Shown here piece after piece: positions 50,373 to 58,642 of a DNA stretch of 64,000 bases; position 1 is the first letter of the stretch; every line of letters starts with the position of its first letter. The stretch comes from Kribbella sindirgiensis (lineage in GTDB: Bacteria; Actinomycetota; Actinomycetes; Propionibacteriales; Kribbellaceae). Made by a program: the position numbers and the translations under genes. The notes under the pieces are model-generated. The model had not been told where the DNA came from, made no database searches, and was given only the letters and a program-made list of their open reading frames with translations. The DNA lies in NCBI RefSeq assembly GCF_004331435.1, contig NZ_SJKA01000008.1, positions 1 to 64,000 on the forward strand, written 5' to 3'.

Positions 50373-50445
50373 ACAGTCTCGCTCAGGAGACGATCGGCCC
50401 GGGCCGCGATCCGACAGTCTGCGCCGGTTCTGAGATGGTGGGTTC

Positions 50446-51075
50446 ATGAGACGTCCGTTGTTCGCCCGGATGTACACGCGGGTGCGGCCCGCCATGGACG
50501 AGCAGGGAGCGGCCGAGCACCGGCGCCGCCTGCTCGCGGGTGCGCACGGCCGGGTGGTCGAGGTCGGAGCGGGAGACGGCGGCAACTTCGCCCACTACCC
50601 CACCGAGGTGGTCAGCGTCCTCGCCGTCGAACCCGAGCCCTACCTCCGCACCCAGGCCCAGCGCCAGGCAGCCGCTGCCCCGGTCCACGTCGAGGTCGTC
50701 GAAGGTACGGCGGACCGCCTGCCGGCACCTGATGCATCCGTCGACGCGGTCGTGGTCTCGCTCGTGCTCTGCTCCGTTCCCGACCAGGCCAAGGCCCTGG
50801 CCGAGATACGACGGGTCCTGCGGCCCGGCGGCGAGCTCAGGTTCTACGAGCACGTCGCGGCCGCCCCCGACCGCACGCTCGCGACGGTCCAGCGCATCTC
50901 CGACGCGACCCTGTGGCCGCTGTTCGTCGGCGGTTGCCACACTCACCGTGACACCGCGGGCGCGATCACCGCGGCCGGCTTCGAGATCGAGGAACTCGAC
51001 CAGTTCGAGTTCCCGCCCGGTCAGAAGACTCCCGCCAGCCCGCACATCCTCGGCCGCGCGCGACTCAGGGCATGA
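50446..51075 (+). CDS. Class I SAM-dependent methyltransferase (UbiE/Methyltransf_11-like)
   Basis: The 209-residue protein has motif I VVEVGAGDGGNFAHYP (about 37-52), VLAVEPEPYLR (about 58-68), ADRLPAPDASVDAVVVSLVL (about 87-106) and VLRPGGELRFYEHV (about 124-137). The C-terminal CHTHRDT...GFEIEELDQF resembles METTL7-type thiol and alkane-thiol methyltransferases. A small-molecule substrate is likely. It is convergent with the SnoaL-like gene and their 3' ends overlap. Confidence 0.85.
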   Translation: MRRPLFARMYTRVRPAMDEQGAAEHRRRLLAGAHGRVVEVGAGDGGNFAHYPTEVVSVLAVEPEPYLRTQAQRQAAAAPVHVEVVEGTADRLPAPDASVDAVVVSLVLCSVPDQAKALAEIRRVLRPGGELRFYEHVAAAPDRTLATVQRISDATLWPLFVGGCHTHRDTAGAITAAGFEIEELDQFEFPPGQKTPASPHILGRARLRA

Positions 51076-51515
51076 GGTCCATGGCCGCGGTGCGGTCCTG
51101 GAAGTTCGTCGGGACCGAGAACCTGGTCGTGCACGATCAGCCACTGCCCGTCGATCTTCTGCCAGGCGGAGGTCCAGCGCAGCCAGTAGTCGATCTTGGG
51201 GCCTACTTTGAGGGCGGCGTTCAGGTGGTTGAGCGAGTACACGACCGCGAGATCGCCGTCGACGAGGACGGTCAGGTCGCGAACCTCGTACTCGAGCGGC
51301 AGCTCAAAGGCCGTGAAGACCAGCTCCCAGTTCTGCCACTTCTTCTCGGCACCGAGATGCCGCAGCGGCGGCTCGATGTCGAAGGAGACGAGGTTCGGGG
51401 CGAAGATCGTCCGGACGGCGGCCCGGTCACCGGTTCGGATCGCGTCGAGCAGGACATCGATACGTTCGCGGATGTCGGTTTCGGATACAGCATTCTTAGG
51501 ATTCTGTGTGGTCAT
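51021..51515 (-). CDS. SnoaL/NTF2-like protein with a probable C-terminal frameshift
   Basis: From ATG 51515 the protein has the NTF2-like fold: DIRERIDVLLDAIRTGDRAAV (about 14-34), NLVSFDIEPPLRHLG, AVVYSLNHLNA and WTSAWQKIDGQWLIVHDQV (about 114-132). After HDQV the frame as read runs on to 51021 with a low-complexity tail. If one C at 51119 is skipped, the sequence becomes SVPTNFQDRTAAMDLMP and stops at 51065, the normal ending of this family. The gene thus carries a +1 base or a sequence error. It is divergent from an ECF41 sigma gene and may be its target. Confidence 0.75.
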   Translation of the reverse strand: MTTQNPKNAVSETDIRERIDVLLDAIRTGDRAAVRTIFAPNLVSFDIEPPLRHLGAEKKWQNWELVFTAFELPLEYEVRDLTVLVDGDLAVVYSLNHLNAALKVGPKIDYWLRWTSAWQKIDGQWLIVHDQVLGPDELPGPHRGHGPHALSRARPRMCGLAGVF

Positions 51516-51540
51516 GATCGGTACGACGAGACACCGGCGC

Positions 51541-51562
51541 GAACTGTCAGACCTCACAGTTC
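51541..51562. promoter_or_regulatory. 22-bp inverted repeat between SnoaL-like and ECF41 genes
   Basis: GAACTGT (51541-51547) and ACAGTTC (51556-51562) are perfect 7-bp arms around 8 bases. The site lies 25 bp from both starts and could bind a regulator of both genes. Confidence 0.6.
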
Positions 51563-51586
51563 GGCGGGCTGTTCCGTCGTACGGGT

Positions 51587-52504
51587 ATGAACGAGGAGAG
51601 GAACGGCATGAGCGACCCGGGTCTGAGCGCGATCATGAGCGAGCGGCGGCAGCTGATCAATCTCGCGTACCGGCTGCTGGGGTCGCTGGCCGACGCCGAG
51701 GACGTCGTCCAGGACACGTACGCGCGCTGGTACGCGATGACGCCGGACGAGCAGCAGGCGATCGACAACCCGGCGGCGTGGCTGACCAAGGTCGCGAGCC
51801 GGATCTGCCTCGACCTGCTGCGGTCCGCCCGCGCCCGGCGGGAGCGGTACGTCGGGGAATGGATCCCGGAGCCGCTGCCCGAGACCACCCAGTGGCACAC
51901 CGGATCGACCGACCCCGCCGACCCGGCCGATCGGGTGACGCTGGACGAGTCGGTGAACATGGCCTTCCTCGTCGTCCTGGACGCGATGACGCCGGCCGAA
52001 CGGGTGGCGTTCATCCTGCACGACGTGTTCCGGTACCCGTTCCCGGAGGTCGCGGAGATCGTCGGCCGGACGCCGGCGGCCTGCCGGCAGCTGGCCTCGT
52101 CGGCCCGGCGCCGGATCCGGGAGGCCGAGCACCCGGCGGCGCCGTCGGCGCGGCGGGCGGAGCTGGTCCGCGAGTTCAAGGCGGCCTGGGAGGCAACCGA
52201 CATCGCGGCGCTGGTCAACCTGCTGGATCCCGAGGTCACCGCGGTCGCCGACGGCGGCGGCATCGTCCGGGCCTCGCTCGCGCCGGTGCACGGTGGCACC
52301 GATGTCGCGCAGTACTTCGCCGATCTTCCGGTGTTCACCCTCGGCCGCACGCTCATCGAGCGCACGGTCAACGGCCAGCCCGGACTGGTGATCGAGTTCG
52401 AGGGTGTCGTCGAGACCGTGATCGCGTTCGACGTGAACGACGACCGCATCACGAACATCTGGGCGATCAGGAACCCGGAGAAGCTGCAGCCCTGGAAGAG
52501 CTGA
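51587..52504 (+). CDS. sigJ: ECF41-type RNA polymerase sigma factor (SigJ-like) with SnoaL-like C-domain
   Basis: The 305-residue protein has sigma region 2 (RRQLINLAYRLLGSLADAEDVVQDTYARWY, about 20-49) and region 4 (MTPAERVAFILHDVFRYPFPEVAEIVGRTPAACRQLASSARRR, about 132-174). An NTF2/SnoaL-like extension (about 190-300) follows, with VADGGGIVRASLAPVHGG and INPEKL-like RNPEKLQPW. The DGGG and NPEKL motifs are marks of group ECF41, where the extension replaces an anti-sigma factor. Typical ECF41 targets are nearby oxidoreductases or SnoaL-like proteins; here the divergent SnoaL-like gene is the obvious candidate. Confidence 0.9.
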   Translation: MNEERNGMSDPGLSAIMSERRQLINLAYRLLGSLADAEDVVQDTYARWYAMTPDEQQAIDNPAAWLTKVASRICLDLLRSARARRERYVGEWIPEPLPETTQWHTGSTDPADPADRVTLDESVNMAFLVVLDAMTPAERVAFILHDVFRYPFPEVAEIVGRTPAACRQLASSARRRIREAEHPAAPSARRAELVREFKAAWEATDIAALVNLLDPEVTAVADGGGIVRASLAPVHGGTDVAQYFADLPVFTLGRTLIERTVNGQPGLVIEFEGVVETVIAFDVNDDRITNIWAIRNPEKLQPWKS

Positions 52505-53708
52505 CCAGCGTCATCACGGTCTCCTGGGCGCAGGCCTTGTTCACGCCGATCCCGCCGCGAGCGCCGCGTTTGATCCAGCCCGCCACGTAGTGACCGGGCC
52601 GGCCGACGACGGCGCCGCGGACGTTCGGGACGATCCCGCGGTCCGCGTCGAACGGCAGCCCGTCGACCGGTCGCCCCTCGAACCCGATCGCGGTGAACAG
52701 GTTGCCCGCCGCGATCGTCTCGCCGGAGTCGAGCGTCAGCCCCTCGGATGTCCAGCTCACCGGACGTGCGTGGTACCTCAGCTCGACCCGGTCGCCGGCC
52801 GCGGCCAGCAGCTCCTGCAGCGCGGTCTCCGTGTACGCCGCCGCGTCCGGACCGCGCCGCCCGACCAGCACGACCTCCTTGATCCCGCTAGCCCTGAGCG
52901 CCGCTCTGACAGCCGGCGGGACATCTAGCTGCTCCGCGTCACTCAGCAACAGACGGGCGACGTCGAGGGCGACGTTCCCGTTCCCGATCACCACCGCTCG
53001 CGGGCCAGTCAGCTGCACCGGCAGGGTCGCACCCGGCCGACCGTTGTACCAGGCAACAAAATCCTCCGCGGTGCACGCAGCCTCCTCCCCCGCAAACCCA
53101 ACCCGCCGACTCCACCGCGCCCCCACCGCATGAATCACCGCGTCGAACCCATCGAACCCACCCAACCCGCCATCGGTTCCGGGCCGCCACCGCACCCGGG
53201 GATGCTGGGTGATTCGCTGGAAGGTGTCGATGATCTGTTTGGTCCGCGGATGATCCGGCGCGACGCCGTACCGCACCAATCCGCCGACGTCCGCGAGCAG
53301 ATCGACCAGCGTCACCTCAGCCGTTGTCCGCAGCAACAACTCGCGCGTCGCGTACATCCCGGCCGGACCCGCGCCGACGACCAGCACCCGGCGCGGACCA
53401 TCACCCCAGACCTGGTACGACGGCGGCTCCCAGCTGTCCAGGTCCATCGCCTCGAGCGGCTCCGCGTCAGCGAAGTACGCCGCGTTCCGCTCGACATCCT
53501 CAGGCGCCGCCTGATCGGCCGGCTGCGCCGCGTCGACCGGACAGATGTCTGCGCAGGCACCGCAGTCGATGCACGTCCGCGGATCGATGAACAGACTCGC
53601 CCCGGCGCCGAACCCGGGTTCGCCCGGCGACGGGTGGATGCTGTTCATCGGGCAGACCGCGACGCAACTCGCGTCCGAGCAGCACTCCCCCGAGATCGCG
53701 TAGCTCAT
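52467..53708 (-). CDS. fprB: Ferredoxin fused to ferredoxin-NADP reductase (FprB-like)
   Basis: The 413-residue protein has a 7Fe-type ferredoxin domain: CCSDASCVAVCP (about 9-20) and CIDCGACADICP (about 46-57). A glutathione-reductase-like FAD/NADPH domain follows: VLVVGAGPAGMYATRELL (FAD, about 108-125), DHPRTKQIID, VVIGNGNVALDVARLLL (NADPH, about 240-256) and GWIKRGARGGIGVNKACAQET (FAD, about 377-397). It passes electrons from NADPH through its own iron-sulfur centres. It lies 13 bases after the diiron oxygenase gene and is its likely electron donor. The mycobacterial FprB has the same build. Confidence 0.93.
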   Translation of the reverse strand: MSYAISGECCSDASCVAVCPMNSIHPSPGEPGFGAGASLFIDPRTCIDCGACADICPVDAAQPADQAAPEDVERNAAYFADAEPLEAMDLDSWEPPSYQVWGDGPRRVLVVGAGPAGMYATRELLLRTTAEVTLVDLLADVGGLVRYGVAPDHPRTKQIIDTFQRITQHPRVRWRPGTDGGLGGFDGFDAVIHAVGARWSRRVGFAGEEAACTAEDFVAWYNGRPGATLPVQLTGPRAVVIGNGNVALDVARLLLSDAEQLDVPPAVRAALRASGIKEVVLVGRRGPDAAAYTETALQELLAAAGDRVELRYHARPVSWTSEGLTLDSGETIAAGNLFTAIGFEGRPVDGLPFDADRGIVPNVRGAVVGRPGHYVAGWIKRGARGGIGVNKACAQETVMTLVSSSRAAASPGS

Positions 53709-53721
53709 CGAACACCCGCGC

Positions 53722-54588
53722 TCACAGCAGACCGGTCCGCCGATACACCCGGGCGGCCGCGGGCGTCAGCAGCCCGACCGACCCGAGGAAGTCCATCAGG
53801 TTCGCGCAACTCGTCCGCAGCAGCGACCGGTGGTGCTCGTTGCGCCGCGCCTCCCGGACGGCGCGCCCGGCGTCCAGCCCGACGTTCGCGTACACCTCGC
53901 GGCCCACCATGCTCGACACGATCATGTCGGCGGCGATCGCGATCACCAGCGCGCTCACCCAGCGCCGCCCGCGTCCCGCCCCGGCCAGCCGCTCGCGGGT
54001 CTCCTCGCGCGCGAACACCATGTGCCGCGACTCCTCCACCACGTGGATGTGGTTCACGGTCCGCACCAGCGGCTCGACCCGGCGGTCCCGCATCCAGTCG
54101 CGCTGCATGACGTCCAGCACCTCCTCCGCGACCAGAATCGCGGCGTACGCCGACTCGCCGGTGGCGACCGTCTTGAACATCCGGCCGAGCTCGCGCGCGA
54201 GCAGCCGCGGTCGGTACGCCGGCTCGACCATCCGCTCGGTCGCGCGGGCGAACATGATCGAATGCCGGCACTCGTCGGCGATCTCGGTCAGCGCCCACTG
54301 GAACTCGGCACTGCGCGCCGGCTTGTCGTAGACATCCCGAAGCACCAGTTGTTGCAGGATCAGCTCGAACCAGATCCCGGTCGTCGCCACCGACGCGGAC
54401 TCGTGCCGGGTCAGCTCCCGCTGCTGCGTCTCGGTCAGCTCGTCCCAATACGGCGTCCCGTAGAGCGTGCTCCACTCCGGCGACATCCCGTACCCGTCGC
54501 CGATCGGCGCGTCCCAGTCGATCTCGGTCTCCGGATCCCGGGACAGCCGGCTCGCCGACCCCAGCAGCCGCTCAGCGGTCTCGTCCAT
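53722..54588 (-). CDS. AurF-type diiron oxygenase
   Basis: The 288-residue helical protein has carboxylate and His ligands spaced as in the AurF/CmlI N-oxygenase family: QRELTRHESASVATTGIWFE (about 56-75), EIADECRHSIMFARATE (ExxxxRH, about 102-118), VAEEVLDVMQRDWM (about 152-165) and HIHVVEESRHMVFA (about 180-193). It activates O2 at a diiron centre, often to oxidise aryl amines, though actinobacterial housekeeping homologues have no assigned substrate. The ATG at 54588 has GGAGGTGAGCCCG before it. It forms an operon with the FprB-like reductase; Mycobacterium tuberculosis Rv0885-fprB is, from memory, the same pair. Confidence 0.87.
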   Translation of the reverse strand: MDETAERLLGSASRLSRDPETEIDWDAPIGDGYGMSPEWSTLYGTPYWDELTETQQRELTRHESASVATTGIWFELILQQLVLRDVYDKPARSAEFQWALTEIADECRHSIMFARATERMVEPAYRPRLLARELGRMFKTVATGESAYAAILVAEEVLDVMQRDWMRDRRVEPLVRTVNHIHVVEESRHMVFAREETRERLAGAGRGRRWVSALVIAIAADMIVSSMVGREVYANVGLDAGRAVREARRNEHHRSLLRTSCANLMDFLGSVGLLTPAAARVYRRTGLL

Positions 54589-54667
54589 CGGGCTCACCTC
54601 CGAGTCGATATGACATCGTCCATGTAACATAACCGATGGTTCAAATCCTGTCGAGCAGGCGGTGCAC

Positions 54668-54673
54668 TAGATT
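54668..54673 (+). promoter_or_regulatory. -10 box of a leaderless promoter (MFS gene)
   Basis: TAGATT ends seven bases before the GTG at 54681. Confidence 0.5.
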
Positions 54674-54680
54674 CCTTCCC

Positions 54681-55814
54681 GTGACGAGGATGTGGCCGCT
54701 CTACGCAGCCGGGTTCACGACGGCGTTCGGCGCGCACGCGGTGGCCGCGAATCTCGGCGGATCCTCGGCCGACGCGGTCACCTCACTACTCACGCTCGGC
54801 CTGCTGCTCGCCCTGTACGACGGGGCGGAGGTGCTGCTGAAACCGGTCTTCGGCACGATCGCCGACCGGATCGGCGCGCGCCCGATGCTGTTGTTCGGTC
54901 TCGCCGGGTTCGCGGTTGCCTCCGGCATCTATGTGCTCGTGGACCGGCCGGGATGGTTGTGGGTCGCCCGCCTGGGCCAGGGCGCCGCGGCTTCGGCCTT
55001 CTCCCCCGCCGCCTCGGCGCTGGTCGCCAGGTTGAACCCGTCGGCGAACCACGGACGCGCCTTCGGCAGCTACGGGTTCTACAAGAGCATCGGGTACACG
55101 GCCGGACCGTTGCTCGGCGGTGGACTGGTGTGGCTCGGCGGGTTCCGCCTGCTGTTCGGTGTGATGACAGTGCTTGCCGCAGCGGTTGCCGTCTGGGCGC
55201 TCATCGCCGTACCGGCGGTGCCGCCGCTGCCGCGGACCCGGCAGACCGTAGTGGATCTCGCACGACGGATCACCGACCCGCAATTCCTTCGCCCGACCGC
55301 GGCACTCGCGGCCGCGACGGCGGCGTTGTCGGTCGGCGTCGGGTTCTTGCCGGTCACCGGCGCGTCGGACGGGCTCGGCACAATCGCGACGGGCGCCGCG
55401 GTATCACTGCTTGCGGCGACAGCGGCCGTCGTACAGCCGCGGACCGGCCGGGCGCTCGACGCGGGCAAGCTCACTACGCGAACCGGCATCGCCGCAGGCC
55501 TGGGGCTAGCAGCGCTAGGTTTCGTCTCCGCCGCGCTGCCCGGCGTCGCGTTCCTGCTGGTCGCATCCGCGTTGATCGGCGCCGGCACGGGCATCATCAC
55601 GCCGCTCGGATTCGCGGCCTTGGCGGCGAGCACACCACCCGAGCGACTCGGTCAGACCATGGGCACCGCCGAACTGGGACGCGAGCTCGGTGACGCCGGC
55701 GGCCCGTTGTTCGTCGCCGCGATCGCGACAGTCGCCGTACTGGACGTCGGCTACCTCGCGCTCGCCGTACTTCTGGCTCTGGCGCTGCTCATACTCAGCC
55801 CGGCACGAAGCTGA
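54681..55814 (+). CDS. MFS transporter, 12-helix DHA1 type
   Basis: The 377-residue protein has 12 hydrophobic spans. Motif A lies in KPVFGTIADRIGARPML (about 55-71), GQGAAASAFSPAASALVARL (about 100-119) forms helix 4, and SYGFYKSIGYTAGPLLGGGLVW (motif C, about 132-153) helix 5. The GTG at 54681 starts just before helix 1 and lies seven bases after TAGATT; a frame reaching back to 54636 adds a non-membrane leader. It is divergent from the diiron oxygenase operon and might export its product, but the substrate is not evident. Confidence 0.85.
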   Translation: MTRMWPLYAAGFTTAFGAHAVAANLGGSSADAVTSLLTLGLLLALYDGAEVLLKPVFGTIADRIGARPMLLFGLAGFAVASGIYVLVDRPGWLWVARLGQGAAASAFSPAASALVARLNPSANHGRAFGSYGFYKSIGYTAGPLLGGGLVWLGGFRLLFGVMTVLAAAVAVWALIAVPAVPPLPRTRQTVVDLARRITDPQFLRPTAALAAATAALSVGVGFLPVTGASDGLGTIATGAAVSLLAATAAVVQPRTGRALDAGKLTTRTGIAAGLGLAALGFVSAALPGVAFLLVASALIGAGTGIITPLGFAALAASTPPERLGQTMGTAELGRELGDAGGPLFVAAIATVAVLDVGYLALAVLLALALLILSPARS

Positions 55815-56409
55815 ACAGGCTCCGGCCGGTCACCAGCGGCTCCGGTACGCCGGTGAAGCGGTGCACGCCGACGCCGAACCCAGCGTCCTTGTCCGACACC
55901 CAGACCCACTCGAAGCCGCGGTCCTCGAACCATCCGCAGATCGTCGGCACCAGATCCGGATCCTCCCGATGCCGCGTCCAGATCACCGTCCCGCCGGTCC
56001 GGCACAACTGTGGACTCGCCGCGACCGTACGCTCGATGTCCGCGGACGTGATGTTGCCGAAGATCCCGCACAGCAGAACCACCTCAGCCGGCACCAGGCC
56101 GACGTAGTGATCCGTCAGCGACGCGTCACCCGTGACCACCTCGACCTGCTCCGGCGCCCGCTCCCGCGCAGCCGCCGCCAGCTCGGGATCCAGCTCCACC
56201 AGTCGCGCCCGCACATCAGCGCGCCGGGGATGGTCCTCTAGTACGTCGAGCAGGTCCCGCCCCTGCCCCGCGCACAGACTGATCACGGGCACCGGACCGG
56301 CCGGCGCCCGATCCAGCGCGGCGCGCACCTGCGTCTGCACCGCCTGCAACCGCCGCGACAGCTCCGACTCAGGATCGTCGTACTTCTCGTGCCACGCCCG
56401 CCAGTCCAT
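55795..56409 (-). CDS. Class I SAM-dependent methyltransferase-like protein
   Basis: The 204-residue protein begins MDWRAWHEKYDDPESEL, has VISLCAGQGRDLLDVL (motif I, about 42-57), RARLVELDPELAAAARE (about 66-82), VVTGDASLTD (about 90-99) and VLLCGIFGNITSADIERT (about 108-125). Actinobacterial proteins of this type are annotated only as SAM-dependent methyltransferases. The ATG at 56409 follows TAATGT by eight bases; ATG 56421 would add MSPD. Its 3' end overlaps the convergent MFS gene by 20 bases. Confidence 0.78.
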   Translation of the reverse strand: MDWRAWHEKYDDPESELSRRLQAVQTQVRAALDRAPAGPVPVISLCAGQGRDLLDVLEDHPRRADVRARLVELDPELAAAARERAPEQVEVVTGDASLTDHYVGLVPAEVVLLCGIFGNITSADIERTVAASPQLCRTGGTVIWTRHREDPDLVPTICGWFEDRGFEWVWVSDKDAGFGVGVHRFTGVPEPLVTGRSLFSFVPG

Positions 56410-56556
56410 GTCAGGAGACATTAGGGGGTGCTGTGGTCCATCCGGCGCACGCGATCTGTAATCTCGCGGTGACGGACAGACAGGAACTTCCGGGGCCGAT
56501 GGATAGTTGACCCTCAGGAGCACCAGCACGCTCCAGGGCGCGATCAGAGGAGAGTC

Positions 56557-57465
56557 ATGGCACGGCGTGTCGAACAGAAGGCTGCGGCCCGCGAGCGGAT
56601 CGCGGCGCAGCTGGCCGCGCAGCAACAGGCCGAGCGCCGGCGGCGGCTGCTGCTCGCGGTCGGGGCGGTCGTCCTGGTCGCCGTGATCGTCGGCGGCCTG
56701 GTGACGATCCGGCTGGTCGGCGGCGGGAAGAAGACCGCGACCGGTCCGAGCGGCTCGGCCGGCGCGGACCTCGTCACGGCACTCTCCTCGATCCCGGACT
56801 CGACGTTCGCCGCGGTCGGCACCAGCGAGGTCAAGGCCGCCCCGTCGGCGATCACCGCGCCGGCGCTGACCGCGGGCGGCAAACCGAAGGTGCTCTACAT
56901 CGGCGCCGAGTTCTGCCCGTACTGTGCGGCGGAGCGCTGGCCGGTCACGGTCGCGCTGTCCCGGTTCGGCACTTTCAGCAACCTCGGGACGACGCATTCG
57001 GCGTCCGAGGACGTCTTCCCGAACACGGCGACGCTGTCGTTCCACGGAGCGACGTACACCAGCCAGTACCTGGCGTTCACCGGCGTCGAGACGACCACGA
57101 ACGAGATGGTCGGGAACGGGTACAAGCCGCTCGACACGCCGACGGCCGAGGACCAGAAGACGTTCGACACGTACAACAAGCCGCCGTACGTCGAGAGCGA
57201 CGGCTCGATCCCGTTCATCGACCTCGGCGGCAAGTACGTCGGGTCCGGGGCGACGTACAGCCCGGACCTGCTGGCCGGTAAGACGCAGACCGAGATCGCG
57301 AACGCGCTGAAGGACCCGTCGAGCCCGATCGCGAAGGCGGTCGACGGTTCGGCGAACGTCTACACGGCGGCGATCTGCAAGCTGACGAACAACCAGCCGG
57401 AGAAGGTCTGCTCGACCGAGGCGGTGACCGCGGCGGCGGCGAAGCTCGGCGCGGCGAAGGGCTGA
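56557..57465 (+). CDS. DUF929-family thioredoxin-like membrane-anchored protein
   Basis: The 302-residue protein has a basic cytoplasmic head (RRVEQKAAARERIAAQLAAQ), one membrane helix (about 31-54) and an extracytoplasmic domain with AEFCPYCAAERWP, a CxxC pair (C120, C123) in thioredoxin-like context. IPFIDLGGKYVGSG (about 215) and two late cysteines follow. The fold and the adjacent VKOR gene point to a disulfide oxidase or isomerase acting on exported proteins. GGAGAGTC precedes the ATG. The VKOR gene starts two bases after its stop. Confidence 0.84.
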   Translation: MARRVEQKAAARERIAAQLAAQQQAERRRRLLLAVGAVVLVAVIVGGLVTIRLVGGGKKTATGPSGSAGADLVTALSSIPDSTFAAVGTSEVKAAPSAITAPALTAGGKPKVLYIGAEFCPYCAAERWPVTVALSRFGTFSNLGTTHSASEDVFPNTATLSFHGATYTSQYLAFTGVETTTNEMVGNGYKPLDTPTAEDQKTFDTYNKPPYVESDGSIPFIDLGGKYVGSGATYSPDLLAGKTQTEIANALKDPSSPIAKAVDGSANVYTAAICKLTNNQPEKVCSTEAVTAAAAKLGAAKG

Positions 57466-57467
57466 GC

Positions 57468-57950
57468 GTGCCTAGTTCCAGCAGCGCAACCGCACAGCAC
57501 CCGTCCCGGACCTCGCTGGGCTGGATCCCCTGGGCCACGTTGGTGGTGTCGGTGGCCGGCCTGGCAGTGGCGGCGTACCTCACCTACGAGCACTTCACCG
57601 CCGGCACCACACTCGCCTGCCCGGATACCGGGGTGGTCAACTGCGCCAAGGTGACCAGCAGCCAGTACTCGAAGGTCCTCGGGATCCCGGTCGCACTGCT
57701 CGGCCTCGCGTTCTTCGCCGGTATGACAGCCCTGTCGGTGCCGCCGATGTGGCGTACGTCGTCCCCGTGGCCGGGCCGCCTGCGGCTGGTCGGCGTACTG
57801 ACCGGAGTCGTGTTCGTCTGCTACCTGATCTGGGCCGAACTGTTCCAGATCAACGCGATCTGCCTGTGGTGCACCGTCGTCCACGGGCTGACGCTCGTGC
57901 TGTTCGCGCTGGTCGTCGTCCGCCTGGCTCTGGTTCCGCCCGCGTCATGA
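57468..57950 (+). CDS. Vitamin K epoxide reductase (VKOR) family membrane protein
   Basis: The 160-residue protein has four to five helices, a loop cysteine pair (C51, C59 in ACPDTGVVNCAKV), the conserved SSQYSKVLGIPVALLG (about 64-79) and the active-site CLWC (C132-C135) at the start of helix 4. It reoxidises a DsbA-like partner and passes electrons to menaquinone. It is coupled to the upstream DUF929 gene, which carries the partner-type CxxC. Bacterial VKORs replace DsbB in actinobacteria. Confidence 0.92.
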   Translation: MPSSSSATAQHPSRTSLGWIPWATLVVSVAGLAVAAYLTYEHFTAGTTLACPDTGVVNCAKVTSSQYSKVLGIPVALLGLAFFAGMTALSVPPMWRTSSPWPGRLRLVGVLTGVVFVCYLIWAELFQINAICLWCTVVHGLTLVLFALVVVRLALVPPAS

Positions 57951-57979
57951 AATAGCGTCACAACGGGTACCGGGGCCGC

Positions 57980-58642
57980 ATGCGATGGTTGCGGCTCCGT
58001 GGGCTCCTGCTGGCGAACCTGGTGCTGTTCTTCAGCTTCCTGGTCGGCTTGGCGTTCGTCGGCCACGCCCACGAGAACTCCGAACTGTCCGAGCACGGGC
58101 AGCCATCGCAGACTTTCGGGCAGTACGTCGGCTCGTCGTCGTTCGGCGAGGCGGTGTTCGAGAACTGGGAGTCCGAGTTCCTGCAGATGTTCATGTACGT
58201 GCTGCTCACGGCGTACCTGGTGCAGAAGGGCTCGGCCGAGTCCCGGCCCATCGACGAACCGGCCGCGCAGGACGACGATCCCCGCGACCATCGCACCGAC
58301 CGGAATGCGCCCTGGCCGGTACGGCACGGTTCCGAGGTGATTCTGAGGCTGTACGAGAACTCGCTCGCGATCGCGTTCGGGCTGGTGTTCCTGCTCTCGC
58401 TGTGGTTGCACGCGGCAACCGGGGCCGCGACGTACAGCGAGGACCAGGCGCTGCACGGCGGGTCTGCGGTGACCACCTGGCAGTATTTCGGGACGTCGCA
58501 GTTCTGGTACGAGTCGCTGCAGAACTGGCAGAGTGAGTTCCTGGCCGTCGCGGCGATCATCGGCGGGTCGATCTACCTCCGGCAGCGGCGCTCGGCGCAG
58601 TCCAAGCCTGTCCACGCGCCACACTCCGAAACGGGTGGCTGA
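57980..58642 (+). CDS. DUF6766-type membrane protein with internal duplication
   Basis: The 220-residue protein has two similar halves, each with a helix, a soluble loop and a conserved block: FGQYVGSSSFGEAVFENW plus ESEFLQMF (about 46-71), and TTWQYFGTSQFWYESLQNW plus QSEFLAVA (about 166-192). The helices at about 8-28, 68-82, 128-146 and 188-200 suggest four membrane spans. The function is unknown; from memory it corresponds to DUF6766. TAGCGT after the VKOR stop could be its -10. The UdgX gene begins on the last base of its stop codon. Confidence 0.75.
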   Translation: MRWLRLRGLLLANLVLFFSFLVGLAFVGHAHENSELSEHGQPSQTFGQYVGSSSFGEAVFENWESEFLQMFMYVLLTAYLVQKGSAESRPIDEPAAQDDDPRDHRTDRNAPWPVRHGSEVILRLYENSLAIAFGLVFLLSLWLHAATGAATYSEDQALHGGSAVTTWQYFGTSQFWYESLQNWQSEFLAVAAIIGGSIYLRQRRSAQSKPVHAPHSETGG

